Source: Streptococcus mitis
Lineage (GTDB): Bacteria; Bacillota; Bacilli; Lactobacillales; Streptococcaceae
DNA length: 64,000 nt
Direction: 5' to 3'
Assembly: GCF_016658865.1 (NCBI RefSeq)
Contig: NZ_CP067992.1
Location: 515,001-579,000, forward strand
The notes beneath the pieces were generated by a model. That model made no database searches. It saw only the letters and a program-made list of their open reading frames with translations, and was not told where the DNA came from. The position numbers and the translations under genes were made by a program. Shown here in pieces: positions 30,808 to 39,396 of this stretch. Position 1 is the first letter of the stretch. The number at the start of each line of letters is the position of its first letter.

Positions 30808-31650
30808 TCTTACACGTTTTTGTCTACGATAGCCGTTGAGTTTTTTATTTTCCCAATAGCTATTAAAGATTTTTTCCTTGCTTTCTCGATTGATTTCCAA
30901 AAAGTAGGCATAAATCAAATCGATAAAGAAGAGCATAGGAAGTTGAGCGGATATACGTTGGATATAAGAAGACTGGCTGTGACTAGCTACAAGAACAGTC
31001 TCTGTATAGGCCTGACTATCTTTATTGGGAACACTTGTAAAAAGTACAGTCTGTGCCCCCATCTCTTTCGCGTCTAATAGACTATCTAAAATAGAAGGAG
31101 TTGAGCCAGAAAGTGAAAAACCGAGTACGAGACAATTCTCATCCATAATACTGGTTGTCCAAGCAAAACCGTCTTGATCGGTCAAAGCCTCGCAGACCAC
31201 ACCTAGACGCATAAAGCGTAATTTCATTTCACGAGCTACGAGGCCAGAACTCCCTGTTCCGAAGAAGTAGACACGATCAGCATCTTCGATTAACTGGGCG
31301 ATTCGTTCCAGTTGTTCTTCGTCAATCAAGTCCTGTGTTTGTTCCCGCATATTACTATAGCTTCTAAGAACTCGGTTGGTTAAAGGACTATGTTTGTGAG
31401 AATGAGTGCCCTGTTTCTTTGCTTGGTGCAGGTATTGGAAAATAAATTCTCGATAGCCTGTAAAACCACATTTTTTAGAAAAGCGGGTCAGAGCAGCTTG
31501 AGAGATATGTAATTTTTGAGTGACCTGCTGAGAAGATAAATCATCTGCAATGGTTTCAGCTTGCAAAAAATAGCGAGCGATTTCTTGCTCTAGGTCTGTC
31601 ATTTCTTCGAAGTGAGAATCAATGAGGGTTGCTATATCTGGTTTGTCCAT
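30799..31650 (-). CDS. nanR: RpiR-family regulator NanR
   Basis: A 283-residue RpiR regulator: N-terminal helix-turn-helix (about 1-77, SSQQVTQKLHISQAALTRFSKKCGF) and C-terminal SIS sugar-phosphate domain (about 110-240, VYFFGTGSSGLVAREM and VLGFSLSGSTPSI). In pneumococcus NanR activates the sialic acid genes; the ligand is probably ManNAc-6-P or a related intermediate. It is convergent with the nan operon. The paired elements at nanA, nanE and lyase promoters are its likely targets, though the window holds no binding data. Confidence 0.88.
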   Translation of the reverse strand: MDKPDIATLIDSHFEEMTDLEQEIARYFLQAETIADDLSSQQVTQKLHISQAALTRFSKKCGFTGYREFIFQYLHQAKKQGTHSHKHSPLTNRVLRSYSNMREQTQDLIDEEQLERIAQLIEDADRVYFFGTGSSGLVAREMKLRFMRLGVVCEALTDQDGFAWTTSIMDENCLVLGFSLSGSTPSILDSLLDAKEMGAQTVLFTSVPNKDSQAYTETVLVASHSQSSYIQRISAQLPMLFFIDLIYAYFLEINRESKEKIFNSYWENKKLNGYRRQKRVRKS

Positions 31651-31712
31651 AGGGAAGGCTCCTTTAAATGAGTCATATTGGAAAAAGACTGAGTCATCGA
31701 ACTTTTACATTT

Positions 31713-31718
31713 ATTATA
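31713..31718 (-). promoter_or_regulatory. Extended -10 promoter of nanR
   Basis: On the minus strand TGATATAAT is an extended -10 element; start near 31706, about 55 nt before the nanR ATG. No copy of the paired nan elements is seen here, so nanR seems not to share their control. Confidence 0.5.
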
Positions 31719-31810
31719 TCATATAATGTAGGGATGGATAAATAAAATCGTATTTTCCTGTAAAATGGGAAAAGCTCCCTTCTTTTCCAAAATTTCTTCT
31801 TAAATTATGG

Positions 31811-31816
31811 TACAAT
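31811..31816 (+). promoter_or_regulatory. Extended -10 promoter of pbp2b
   Basis: TATGGTACAAT carries the TGn extension before TACAAT; the -35 region is poor. Start near 31823, about 32 nt before the pbp2b ATG. Confidence 0.55.
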
Positions 31817-31854
31817 GAAGAGTAAGATTTTAAATAGAAATGAGACTGATTTGT

Positions 31855-33897
31855 ATGAGGAAATTTAACAGCCATTCGATTCCGATTCGGCTTAATTTAT
31901 TGTTTTCAATCATCATTTTACTCTTTATGACCATTATTGGTCGCCTGCTTTATATGCAGGTTTTGAACAAGGGTTTTTATGAGACAAAACTAGCATCGGC
32001 TAGTAAAACAAAGGTGACTACTAGTTCAGCTCGGGGTGAAATTTATGATGCCAGTGGCAAGCCCTTGGTTGAAAATACTGTGAAACAAGTTGTTTCATTT
32101 ACTCGTAACAACAAAATGACGGCTGCAGATTTAAAAGAAACAGCCAAGAAGCTGTTAGCCTATGTAGGAGTTACTTCTCCAACATTGACTGACCGACAGT
32201 TGGCGGACTATTATCTAGCAGATCAAGATGTCTATAAGAAAGTAGTGGAAAGCTTACCACGTGAGAAACGTCTTGATTCAGATGGCAATCGTCTATCCGA
32301 ATCAGAACTCTATAACAATGCGGTCGATAGTGTCCAAACGAGTCAATTAAACTATACAGAGGATGATAAGAAAGAAATTTATCTTTTTAGCCAACTCAAT
32401 GCAGTTGGAAATTTTGCGACAGGGACCATTGCGACAGACTCCTTAACAGATACTCAGATTGCCTTGATTGCTTCGGCCTCTAAGAATTTACCTGGTATCA
32501 GTATTTCTACTTCTTGGGATCGAAAGATTTTGGAAACTTCCCTTTCTTCTATAGTAGGGAGTGTATCCAGTGAAAAAGCCGGTCTCCCAGCGGAAGAAGC
32601 AGAAGCCTATCTTAAAAAGGGCTATTCTCTAAATGACCGTGTTGGAACCTCCTATTTGGAAAAGCAATATGAAGAGACCTTACAAGGAAAACGCTCGGTA
32701 AAAGAAATCCATCTGGATAAATATGGCAATATGGAAAGCGTGGACACAATTGAGGAAGGTAGTAAGGGAAACAATATCAAACTGACCATTGATTTGGCCT
32801 TCCAAGATAGCGTGGATGCTTTGCTGAAAAGTTATTTCAATTCCGAGCTAGGAAATGGTGGAGCCAAGTATTCTGAGGGTGTGTATGCAGTCGCCCTTAA
32901 CCCCAAAACAGGTGCTGTTTTGTCTATGTCAGGACTCAAACATGACCTGAAAACGGGAGAGTTGACTCCTGATTCCTTGGGAACGGTAACCAATGTCTTT
33001 ATCCCAGGTTCGGTTGTTAAGGCCGCTACCATCAGCTCAGGTTGGGAAAATGGTGTTTTATCAGGAAACCAAACCTTAACAGATCAGCCTATTGTTTTCC
33101 AAGGTTCAGCTCCAATTTATTCTTGGTATAAATTGGCATATGGATCTTTTCCTATTACAGCTGTGGAAGCCTTGGAGTATTCATCCAATGCTTACATGGT
33201 TCAAACCGCTCTTGGAATCATGGGCCAGACCTATCAACCAAATATGTTTGTTGGAACCAGCAATTTGGAAACAGCTATGGGAAAACTTCGTGCGACCTTT
33301 GGCGAATATGGCTTGGGGGCTGCGACCGGAATTGACCTACCAGATGAATCTACTGGATTTGTTCCCAAAGAGTATAGCTTTGCTAATTACATCACCAATG
33401 CCTTTGGGCAGTTTGATAACTATACGCCCATGCAGTTGGCTCAGTATGTAGCAACTATTGCAAATGATGGTGTTCGTGTGGCTCCTCGTATTGTTGAAGG
33501 CATTTATGGTAATAATGATAAGGGAGGACTGGGTGACTTGATTCAGCAACTGCAACCGACAGAGATGAATAAGGTCAATATATCCGACTCCGATATGAGT
33601 ATTTTGCAACAAGGTTTTTATCAGGTTGCCCATGGGACTAGTGGATTGACAACTGGCCGTGCCTTTTCAAATGGTGCAGCTGTATCTATTAGCGGAAAAA
33701 CGGGTACAGCCGAAAGTTATGTAGCAGATGGTCAGCAAGCAACCAATACCAATGCCGTGGCCTATGCCCCATCAGATAATCCTCAAATCGCTGTTGCAGT
33801 AGTCTTCCCGCATAACACAAATTTGTCAAATGGTGTCGGACCTTCCATTGCGCGCGACATTATCAACCTCTATAACCAACATCATCCAATGAATTAG
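31855..33897 (+). CDS. pbp2b: Penicillin-binding protein 2b
   Basis: A 680-residue class B transpeptidase of the same length as pneumococcal PBP2b. It has a short cytoplasmic tail, one membrane helix (about 15-37), a dimerisation/pedestal domain and a transpeptidase domain with Ser386 in SVVK, SSN at 443-445 and KTG in [12 protein letters not shown]2b works in peripheral peptidoglycan synthesis and is a main beta-lactam target. Residue 446 is Ala (codon 33190-33192) and 476 is Gly (33280-33282), where susceptible pneumococci have Thr and Glu. The ATG at 31855 gives the family N-terminus [14 protein letters not shown]; an in-frame ATG at 31840 is less likely. Confidence 0.96.
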   Translation: MRKFNSHSIPIRLNLLFSIIILLFMTIIGRLLYMQVLNKGFYETKLASASKTKVTTSSARGEIYDASGKPLVENTVKQVVSFTRNNKMTAADLKETAKKLLAYVGVTSPTLTDRQLADYYLADQDVYKKVVESLPREKRLDSDGNRLSESELYNNAVDSVQTSQLNYTEDDKKEIYLFSQLNAVGNFATGTIATDSLTDTQIALIASASKNLPGISISTSWDRKILETSLSSIVGSVSSEKAGLPAEEAEAYLKKGYSLNDRVGTSYLEKQYEETLQGKRSVKEIHLDKYGNMESVDTIEEGSKGNNIKLTIDLAFQDSVDALLKSYFNSELGNGGAKYSEGVYAVALNPKTGAVLSMSGLKHDLKTGELTPDSLGTVTNVFIPGSVVKAATISSGWENGVLSGNQTLTDQPIVFQGSAPIYSWYKLAYGSFPITAVEALEYSSNAYMVQTALGIMGQTYQPNMFVGTSNLETAMGKLRATFGEYGLGAATGIDLPDESTGFVPKEYSFANYITNAFGQFDNYTPMQLAQYVATIANDGVRVAPRIVEGIYGNNDKGGLGDLIQQLQPTEMNKVNISDSDMSILQQGFYQVAHGTSGLTTGRAFSNGAAVSISGKTGTAESYVADGQQATNTNAVAYAPSDNPQIAVAVVFPHNTNLSNGVGPSIARDIINLYNQHHPMN

Positions 33898-33907
33898 AAA
33901 GGAACTT

Positions 33908-34504
33908 ATGCTTTATCCAACACCTATAGCTAAACTAATTGACAGTTATTCCAAGTTGCCGGGTATCGGGATTAAGACGGCTACACGTCTGGCCTTTTAT
34001 ACGATTGGAATGTCTGATGATGATGTCAATGAATTTGCTAAAAACCTCCTTTCTGCTAAGAGAGAGCTGACCTATTGCTCCATCTGTGGTCGTTTGACTG
34101 ATGACGATCCTTGCTCTATCTGTACCGATCCAAGTCGTGACCAGACAACCATTTTAGTTCTCGAGGATAGTCGCGATGTGGCGGCTATGGAGAACATTCA
34201 AGAATATCATGGACTTTATCATGTCTTACATGGACTCATTTCTCCCATGAATGGTATCAGTCCAGATGATATCAATCTCAAGAGCCTTATGACTCGTCTT
34301 ATGGAGAGTGAAGTTTCAGAGGTAATCGTAGCAACCAATGCCACAGCAGATGGAGAAGCAACTTCCATGTATCTTTCACGTTTGCTCAAACCAGCTGGTA
34401 TCAAAGTCACACGTCTGGCACGAGGCCTCGCTGTGGGAGCAGATATCGAGTATGCGGACGAAGTCACACTCTTACGAGCTATTGAAAATCGGACAGAGTT
34501 GTAA
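33908..34504 (+). CDS. recR: Recombination mediator RecR
   Basis: A 198-residue RecR of normal length: N-terminal helix-hairpin-helix ([15 protein letters not shown]), zinc finger ([16 protein letters not shown], about 57-72), Toprim domain ([13 protein letters not shown] near 82) and C-terminal Walker-B-like part. With RecF/RecO it loads RecA on gapped DNA. AAAGGAAC lies before the ATG. It follows pbp2b by 10 bp, the conserved pairing in streptococci. In pneumococcus ddl normally comes next; here a 6.6 kb cassette separates them. Confidence 0.95.
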   Translation: MLYPTPIAKLIDSYSKLPGIGIKTATRLAFYTIGMSDDDVNEFAKNLLSAKRELTYCSICGRLTDDDPCSICTDPSRDQTTILVLEDSRDVAAMENIQEYHGLYHVLHGLISPMNGISPDDINLKSLMTRLMESEVSEVIVATNATADGEATSMYLSRLLKPAGIKVTRLARGLAVGADIEYADEVTLLRAIENRTEL

Positions 34505-34539
34505 AAGTCAGCAAAAATTTAGCTCATTTTGACGTATAA

Positions 34540-34576
34540 GACAAGCCCTAGGAATTTTTCTAGGGTTTGTCTTTTT
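34540..34576 (+). terminator. Terminator of pbp2b-recR
   Basis: GACAAGCCCTAG-8 nt-CTAGGGTTTGTC then TTTTT; a 12-pair stem with one G-T pair. Confidence 0.9.
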
Positions 34577-34755
34577 CGTTTTATAATGAGAGAAGGACAA
34601 ATCTTGATAATAAGAATACTTCCCAGTAAACACAAATTATAAGGTATCAGAAAACGGATTTTCAAAATTCCTAGTAGCATCTCTATCAATATATTTTACT
34701 TAAGGATCAAGTTTTTTTAAGGATAAGATTGCCCTTTAGTTCGTTATAATTTATT
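34577..34755. other. AT-rich gap without recognisable gene
   Basis: Between the recR terminator and the promoter of the LXG cassette I see no gene, RNA motif or insertion-sequence end. It is AT-rich and may include the left boundary of the cassette insertion. Confidence 0.5.
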
Positions 34756-34784
34756 TTGAAATCGTACTATTTTTATGTTATGAT
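34756..34784 (+). promoter_or_regulatory. Promoter of the LXG toxin cassette
   Basis: TTGAAA (34756-34761), 17 bp spacer, TATGAT (34779-34784); start near 34791, 30 nt before the first gene. Confidence 0.65.
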
Positions 34785-34820
34785 ATGGTCAATATATACT
34801 TAATAAGGGGAGTTTGAAGT

Positions 34821-35096
34821 ATGGGTGGAAAGATAAAATCTAGCACGATAGCAGCAGAGGCGGCTATTAATGAGTTGGTCGGGTATGAAACGAGCGACAA
34901 GCAAAATCAGCAGGTAGAATTTTCATATACATCTGGAATCACTGGAATGGAAGCGGGACGTCAGGCCTGCAATCAAATGCTTCAAGCGGTCAGTGATTTT
35001 AGTTCAGCTGTTTTGACACAAGCAAATAAGTTTCCAGAAATTGCTCAGAGGATTGAAAAACGTGATATAGAGCAAGCTAAGAGATGGAGTCACTAA
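34821..35096 (+). CDS. LXG-partner protein, TIGR04197/DUF3130 type (Lap1-like)
   Basis: A 91-residue protein predicted to be helical, with a WXG100-like size. It resembles the DUF3130/TIGR04197 family encoded just before LXG toxins; in S. intermedius such Lap1 proteins bind the toxin LXG domain and are needed for its export by the type VIIb secretion system. GITGMEAGRQACNQMLQAVSDFSSAVL looks like the helix-turn region. It is first in the operon, three bases before the next gene. Family match is from recall, not a search. Confidence 0.72.
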   Translation: MGGKIKSSTIAAEAAINELVGYETSDKQNQQVEFSYTSGITGMEAGRQACNQMLQAVSDFSSAVLTQANKFPEIAQRIEKRDIEQAKRWSH

Positions 35097-35099
35097 GGA

Positions 35100-35456
35100 A
35101 TGGCAGATAGAAATGAAGAAAAGCGCACAGAGATTTGGCGTAAGATTGTTAAGATAGAAGATAAGGAAGACAGACTCCGAGCAACTAAAAAGCAATATGA
35201 ACAGCAGTTGACAAACTTTTACTCGGATATTCAGAGCATTCACCATCGCATGATAAATCTATTATCTCTCTCACCCAGTTCTCGTCAGCTAATAGAGCAA
35301 ATCGAAAGTGATAATAGAACCATTCAGCGACAGGTCAACTCTTATGTAGAGGAGGAACTGGATACGTTGGAAAAACAAACTAAAAAGGCTTGTCGCTCTT
35401 TCGATGAGGCCAGAGAAGAACTGATAGTGGAAAGGAATCGGCTACCATGGGAGTAA
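35100..35456 (+). CDS. LXG-partner protein, DUF3958 type (Lap2-like)
   Basis: A 118-residue, highly charged, coiled-coil-like protein (EEKRTEIWRKIVKIEDKEDRL, then EQIESDNRTIQRQVNSYVEEELD). Size, order and composition fit DUF3958/Lap2, the second small partner needed for LXG toxin export in S. intermedius. It overlaps the toxin start by 10 bases, so toxin and partner are translated together. It has no membrane segment or signal. Confidence 0.7.
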   Translation: MADRNEEKRTEIWRKIVKIEDKEDRLRATKKQYEQQLTNFYSDIQSIHHRMINLLSLSPSSRQLIEQIESDNRTIQRQVNSYVEEELDTLEKQTKKACRSFDEAREELIVERNRLPWE

Positions 35457-37048
35457 AATACAGCGCACAAGAATCACAAGAATTGATTCAGGCCATGACG
35501 AACAACCTCCGAGTCGCAAATGAAGTCACAGACCGCTTATCTAGTGGATGTGATCACCTGATTTCCTCTTTAGACTCAGGTGAGTTGACAGGAGCAGCCT
35601 ACACAGCTGGTAAAGGTCTCTTTACAGAGATTATCATCCCCAGCATCAAGAAGTTACAAGCAGCGATAGATGATATCCAACTAGAGTTGACCTCCTACAA
35701 AGATGCGGATGCTCAGATCTCTGGATATGGAGATTTGGACCTAGACCAGCTTAAGGAATTGAAAAAGCTGAGAGAAGAGCAGTTAGCTATCGTAGAAGCT
35801 CAGATTCAAGTGAGGGAGAACTGGCTAAATCAAATCACAGACCTCTTTAGTCTCAATTGGGGGAAAGCCTTCTCTGAGAAGACCATCCTCTACAATACCA
35901 AGTTTCAAATCGAGTCGGGTATTCAGGATTTGAATGATAAGATTGAAAAACTAGAATTTTTTGTCTCACAGGTTTCCCAGTATTTCAACGATAGTCTAGA
36001 AATCCTTAGCTTAGCCATCAAAGGAGCCACGCAACTAAGTAAACTCATTGTCGACAGTGATGGTAACTACTATGCGGACGGTCTGGACATGAGCTGGGTG
36101 CAGAAGATGAAGGATGTGAAGATTGTTTCGCATGCCAAAAGAGATTTTCAAGACTCAGAAACTCGTGCCATCAATAAAGCTTCTAGGGATATGATGCTAT
36201 CGGACGATGGAGATGCCTACTATCGTGCCGAATTAGAGAAGCGCTTAAAAGGTCACGACAAGTCCGAATGGGATAAAATAATCGACGACTACAATCACAC
36301 TCTTAAGATTGATGAAACAGGGAATATCATTGACATTTATCCATTTGAACAAGGTTATTTCGTTTCAAAAAATGGGAAATACGATGCTGACTATACTCAT
36401 TTGGTTAACAAAAAGTTTGATGAACTAAAAGCACAAAACTTTGAAGCAAATTCAGTCGAATTTTGGAGTGGAGTAGCTCAAATATTCTCTGGATTGGGAG
36501 TTTACTTTGCGAGTGGCGCCCTCGAAGTTTTGAGTATCATGGCTGGTCCGCCAACAGCAGGGACAAGTATCGTAGCTGGTACGGCAGTGTCCGTATCAGG
36601 AGTACAATATGGAAATGTACTGATAGCTAGTGGAGCAGTGACTAGCTTATCAGCTATCACAAAGACGGCCTTACAAAATGGCGAAATTCAGGTTAATTAT
36701 TCTAGCAACTACGATAGCTGGAAGGCCAATAAACCGACGAGTAAGACCATTTCTGGTAGGGGTGGTAAACAAATTGAAGCCCGAGTAGGAAATCGAAAAG
36801 AGAACATTCGTGTAGATTGGGAGCCAAATAGTGGTCCTAATGGTGAAGGAGTATTTCAGGTTCAATCTGGAAGTGGGAAGTCGGGCTATTCGCTTAACGA
36901 AGCTATAGATGTTAATAGTATTTCAAGCAAAACAGATATATTGGATTGGGTGAATAAAACTAAAAAGATAAAGAATCTAGATAAAAGTGTGAAGAGTGAA
37001 ATTGTAGAAAGAATCTGGAAAGGATACCGAAACTATTACGGAAATTAG
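35447..37048 (+). CDS. LXG-domain polymorphic toxin, type VIIb effector
   Basis: A 533-residue protein. The N-terminal LXG domain (about 1-205) is helical and carries SLDSGELTGAAYTAGKGLF near 41-60. A middle part (about 205-345) is charged. A glycine-rich hydrophobic segment (about 345-405, QIFSGLGVYFASGALEVL and SIVAGTAVSVSGV) could insert in membranes or be a linker. The C-terminal 115-120 residues are basic and are the probable toxin domain; I do not recognise it. The toxin should be exported by a type VIIb machine, none of which is in the window. Directly downstream are paralogous genes likely to encode immunity proteins. Confidence 0.8.
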   Translation: MGVKYSAQESQELIQAMTNNLRVANEVTDRLSSGCDHLISSLDSGELTGAAYTAGKGLFTEIIIPSIKKLQAAIDDIQLELTSYKDADAQISGYGDLDLDQLKELKKLREEQLAIVEAQIQVRENWLNQITDLFSLNWGKAFSEKTILYNTKFQIESGIQDLNDKIEKLEFFVSQVSQYFNDSLEILSLAIKGATQLSKLIVDSDGNYYADGLDMSWVQKMKDVKIVSHAKRDFQDSETRAINKASRDMMLSDDGDAYYRAELEKRLKGHDKSEWDKIIDDYNHTLKIDETGNIIDIYPFEQGYFVSKNGKYDADYTHLVNKKFDELKAQNFEANSVEFWSGVAQIFSGLGVYFASGALEVLSIMAGPPTAGTSIVAGTAVSVSGVQYGNVLIASGAVTSLSAITKTALQNGEIQVNYSSNYDSWKANKPTSKTISGRGGKQIEARVGNRKENIRVDWEPNSGPNGEGVFQVQSGSGKSGYSLNEAIDVNSISSKTDILDWVNKTKKIKNLDKSVKSEIVERIWKGYRNYYGN

Positions 37049-37057
37049 GTGAAGTGT

Positions 37058-37684
37058 ATGAGACTATATATCAAAGGAGACTATACTAGAAAAGTGCCTT
37101 TTGGATACAGAGAACTCGCATGGAAAATGTGGTTTAAAGAAAGAAATGGTCAAAAAATAAGTTTCTCAAATGTCGGGGATGATGAGATGTTGCAAAATGA
37201 CTTCTATTTATCTTTGAGGTTAGATAAGTGGGGAGCAAGTGGCTCTCGTTGGAAAGATGCCAAGGTTAAAGGTGGTAGTGCAATCAATTCCCAAAAATAT
37301 GAAAATATTGATTTGGATTATGAGGGAAGTTATGAAAGCGACGGTAGAGAAAAGGGAAAATATCTAAGAATCGCTTCTAATTATTTGGATGTTTTAACAG
37401 TTGATAAACGAGCTATGTATATTATGGCACTCGAAATTGCGACTGCGATTGATGGAAAAATTAGTGAAGATGATAAGAAAACATGGTTAAGAATCGAGGA
37501 GTTCAAGGAAAAGCACAAAGATATCTTATCTCTGACCTTTGACGAAGCAAATGAGATGAGTTTGGAAGAAATTCAGACGATTGACGCTATTGACGAACCC
37601 ATCTGGGAAGAATTGGATAGGCTTCGTGAAGAATACATCAAAATCCATGGTGAACGTGTGTATGACGATGAGGACGACGAGTGA
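37058..37684 (+). CDS. Putative immunity protein, copy 1
   Basis: A 208-residue soluble acidic protein starting MRLYIKGDYTRKVPFGYREL. I do not recognise the family. The conserved core has DKRAMYIMALEIATAIDGKISEDDK, then an amphipathic part and a very acidic tail ending DDEDDE. It directly follows the toxin gene by 10 bases, the classic place for a cognate immunity gene. I chose the ATG at 37058; a GTG at 37049 would add MKC. The tail codons include GAGG at 37670-37673, seven bases before the next start codon. Confidence 0.65.
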   Translation: MRLYIKGDYTRKVPFGYRELAWKMWFKERNGQKISFSNVGDDEMLQNDFYLSLRLDKWGASGSRWKDAKVKGGSAINSQKYENIDLDYEGSYESDGREKGKYLRIASNYLDVLTVDKRAMYIMALEIATAIDGKISEDDKKTWLRIEEFKEKHKDILSLTFDEANEMSLEEIQTIDAIDEPIWEELDRLREEYIKIHGERVYDDEDDE

Positions 37685-38298
37685 GACTATATCTTAAAGG
37701 CAACTACGAAACTAGTATATACCAAACCTGTATGGAATTTCCTTGGAAAATGTGGTTCAAAGAACGCAAAGGTGTGGAAGTTGGTTTTTCTTACGCATTT
37801 AATGAAAATTTTTATTTGAGTTTAACTCTAGATAAATTTTCTTCAAATGATGAGCGTTGGGGAATGGCTGATTTTAGAATAGGAAAAGACTCTTGGGCGA
37901 CTTTTAAGCGTGAAAATTTAAATTTAAATTTTGAAAATTCTTATGAAAGTGATAGGCGAGAAAAAGGAGACTGTCTTCGAATAATCACGACTCATAAGGA
38001 TATTCTAACGGTTGATAAGCGAGCGCTCTATATCATGGCGATTGAGGTAGCATCTGTCATTGACGGTCAAATCAGCGAAGACGACAAAGAAACATGGCTA
38101 AATATTGAAGAATTCAAAACGAAACATAAAGACCTACTGAATATGACCTACGACGAAGCGGTTGATATTAGTTTAGAAGAGATAAATGTTTTGAAAGCCA
38201 TAGACGAGCCTCTTTGGGAAGAATTGGATAAGAAGCGCGAGGAGTATATCCGAATCCATGGAGAGGTGGAGTTGGACGACGATGAGGACGACGAGTGA
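37681..38298 (+). CDS. Putative immunity protein, copy 2
   Basis: A 205-residue paralogue of copy 1 that starts with GTG overlapping the previous stop (GTGA). It is the most divergent of the full-length copies in the first 110 residues (MRLYLKGNYETSIYQTCMEF) but keeps DKRALYIMAIEVASVIDGQISEDDK and the acidic tail. Divergence in one half and conservation in the other suggests selection for binding different toxin variants. GAGG at 38284-38287 in its tail serves the next copy. Confidence 0.62.
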   Translation: MRLYLKGNYETSIYQTCMEFPWKMWFKERKGVEVGFSYAFNENFYLSLTLDKFSSNDERWGMADFRIGKDSWATFKRENLNLNFENSYESDRREKGDCLRIITTHKDILTVDKRALYIMAIEVASVIDGQISEDDKETWLNIEEFKTKHKDLLNMTYDEAVDISLEEINVLKAIDEPLWEELDKKREEYIRIHGEVELDDDEDDE

Positions 38299-38912
38299 GA
38301 CTATATATAAAAGGTGACTATACTAGAAAATTGCCATTTGGCTACAGAGAACTCGCATGGAAGATGTGGTTTAAGGAACGGAAAGGCAAGAAAATAAGTT
38401 TCTCCAATGTTGGTGACGATGCTATGTTACAGGATGATTTTTACTTTGGTGTTCGGTTACACAAATGGTCTTCAGTTGACGAAAGATGGGATAAGGCTCC
38501 TTTTATAATTCCTAGTAATCCTTGGTTGTCTTTGGAATATGAGAGTGTAACACTTGAATTTGAAAAAACTTTCATTACAGAGTGGAGAGAACGTGGAGAT
38601 TATCTACGTATCGCAACATCTCATATAGATGTTTTAACAGTAGATAAAATTATGGCGGTCGAGGTTGCGAGTGCAATAGATGGTAATATCAGCGAGGATG
38701 ACAAAGAGACATGGTTAGATGTAGAGACTTTTAAGGAGCTACATAAGGATGTTCTTTCGCTGACTTATGATGAAGCGGTTGAAATTAGTTTGGAAGAATT
38801 AAAAACAATGATACCAGTAAGAGACCCTCTATGGGAAGAGGAAGAACGCCTTCGTGAAGAATATATCAAAATCCATGGAGAACGTGTTTATGATGATGAG
38901 GAAGAAGAGTGA
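38295..38912 (+). CDS. Putative immunity protein, copy 3
   Basis: A 205-residue paralogue with GTG start overlapping the stop of copy 2. Residues 1-45 are close to copies 1 and 4 (GDYTRKLPFGYRELAWKMWF), while the middle differs (DERWDKAPFIIPSNPWLSLEY). It lacks four residues found in the others at DKR[AM/L]Y, reading VDKIMAVEVAS. The acidic tail ends DDEEEE. GAGG at 38898-38901 precedes the next start by seven bases. Confidence 0.62.
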   Translation: MRLYIKGDYTRKLPFGYRELAWKMWFKERKGKKISFSNVGDDAMLQDDFYFGVRLHKWSSVDERWDKAPFIIPSNPWLSLEYESVTLEFEKTFITEWRERGDYLRIATSHIDVLTVDKIMAVEVASAIDGNISEDDKETWLDVETFKELHKDVLSLTYDEAVEISLEELKTMIPVRDPLWEEEERLREEYIKIHGERVYDDEEEE

Positions 38913-39313
38913 GAATTTATATTAAAGGTGATTATACTAGAAAATTGCCATTTGGCTACAGAGAACTCGCATGGAAAATGTGGTTTAAAGAAAGAAATGG
39001 TCAAAAAATAAGTTTTTCAAATGTCGGGGATGATGAGATGCTACAAAATGACTTCTATCTATCTTTACGATTAGATAAGTGGGGAGCAAGTGGCTCTCGT
39101 TGGAAAGAGGTCAAGGTTAAAGGTGGCAGTGCAATCAATTCCCAAAAATATGAAAATATTGATTTAGATTATGAAGGAAGTTATGAAAGCGACGGTAGAG
39201 AAAAGGGAAAACACCTAAGAATTGCTTCTAATTATTTGGATGTTTTAACAGTTGATAAACGTGCTATGTATATTATGGCGCTAGAAATTGGCTTGATTCA
39301 ATATCCAAATTGA
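38909..39313 (+). pseudogene. Truncated immunity paralogue, copy 4
   Basis: Starts with GTG overlapping copy 3 and is nearly identical to copy 1 over the first 128 residues (through MYIMALEI), then switches to GLIQYPN and stops at 39311-39313. The last 75 or so residues, including the conserved ISEDDK region and acidic tail, are gone. The break falls in the middle of a conserved helix, so this is a deletion junction. It may still fold as a 134-residue protein but has probably lost function. Confidence 0.65.
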
Positions 39314-39387
39314 AAAAATTGTCAAATTATGAGAAGAATCAATTAGTTAGATTTATCTTGAGAGCTGCTGAATTCTTGAGAACGTAG
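39289..39387 (+). pseudogene. C-terminal tail of a lost gene fused to copy 4
   Basis: In another frame from the copy 4 junction, 32 codons read as a coherent basic helical tail (WLDSISKLKKLSNYEK then RFILRAAEFLRT) ending in TAG at 39385-39387, just before the AGGAG site of copy 5. It is not part of the immunity family. It is best read as the end of a different gene whose start was deleted when copy 4 was truncated. Confidence 0.45.
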
Positions 39388-39396
39388 GAGTAAAAT

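Noticed and set aside
34577..34755. Attachment site or integrase at the left edge of the LXG cassette
   Set aside because: No tRNA end, direct repeat or integrase gene seen; the cassette probably moves by homologous recombination via flanking recR and ddl.
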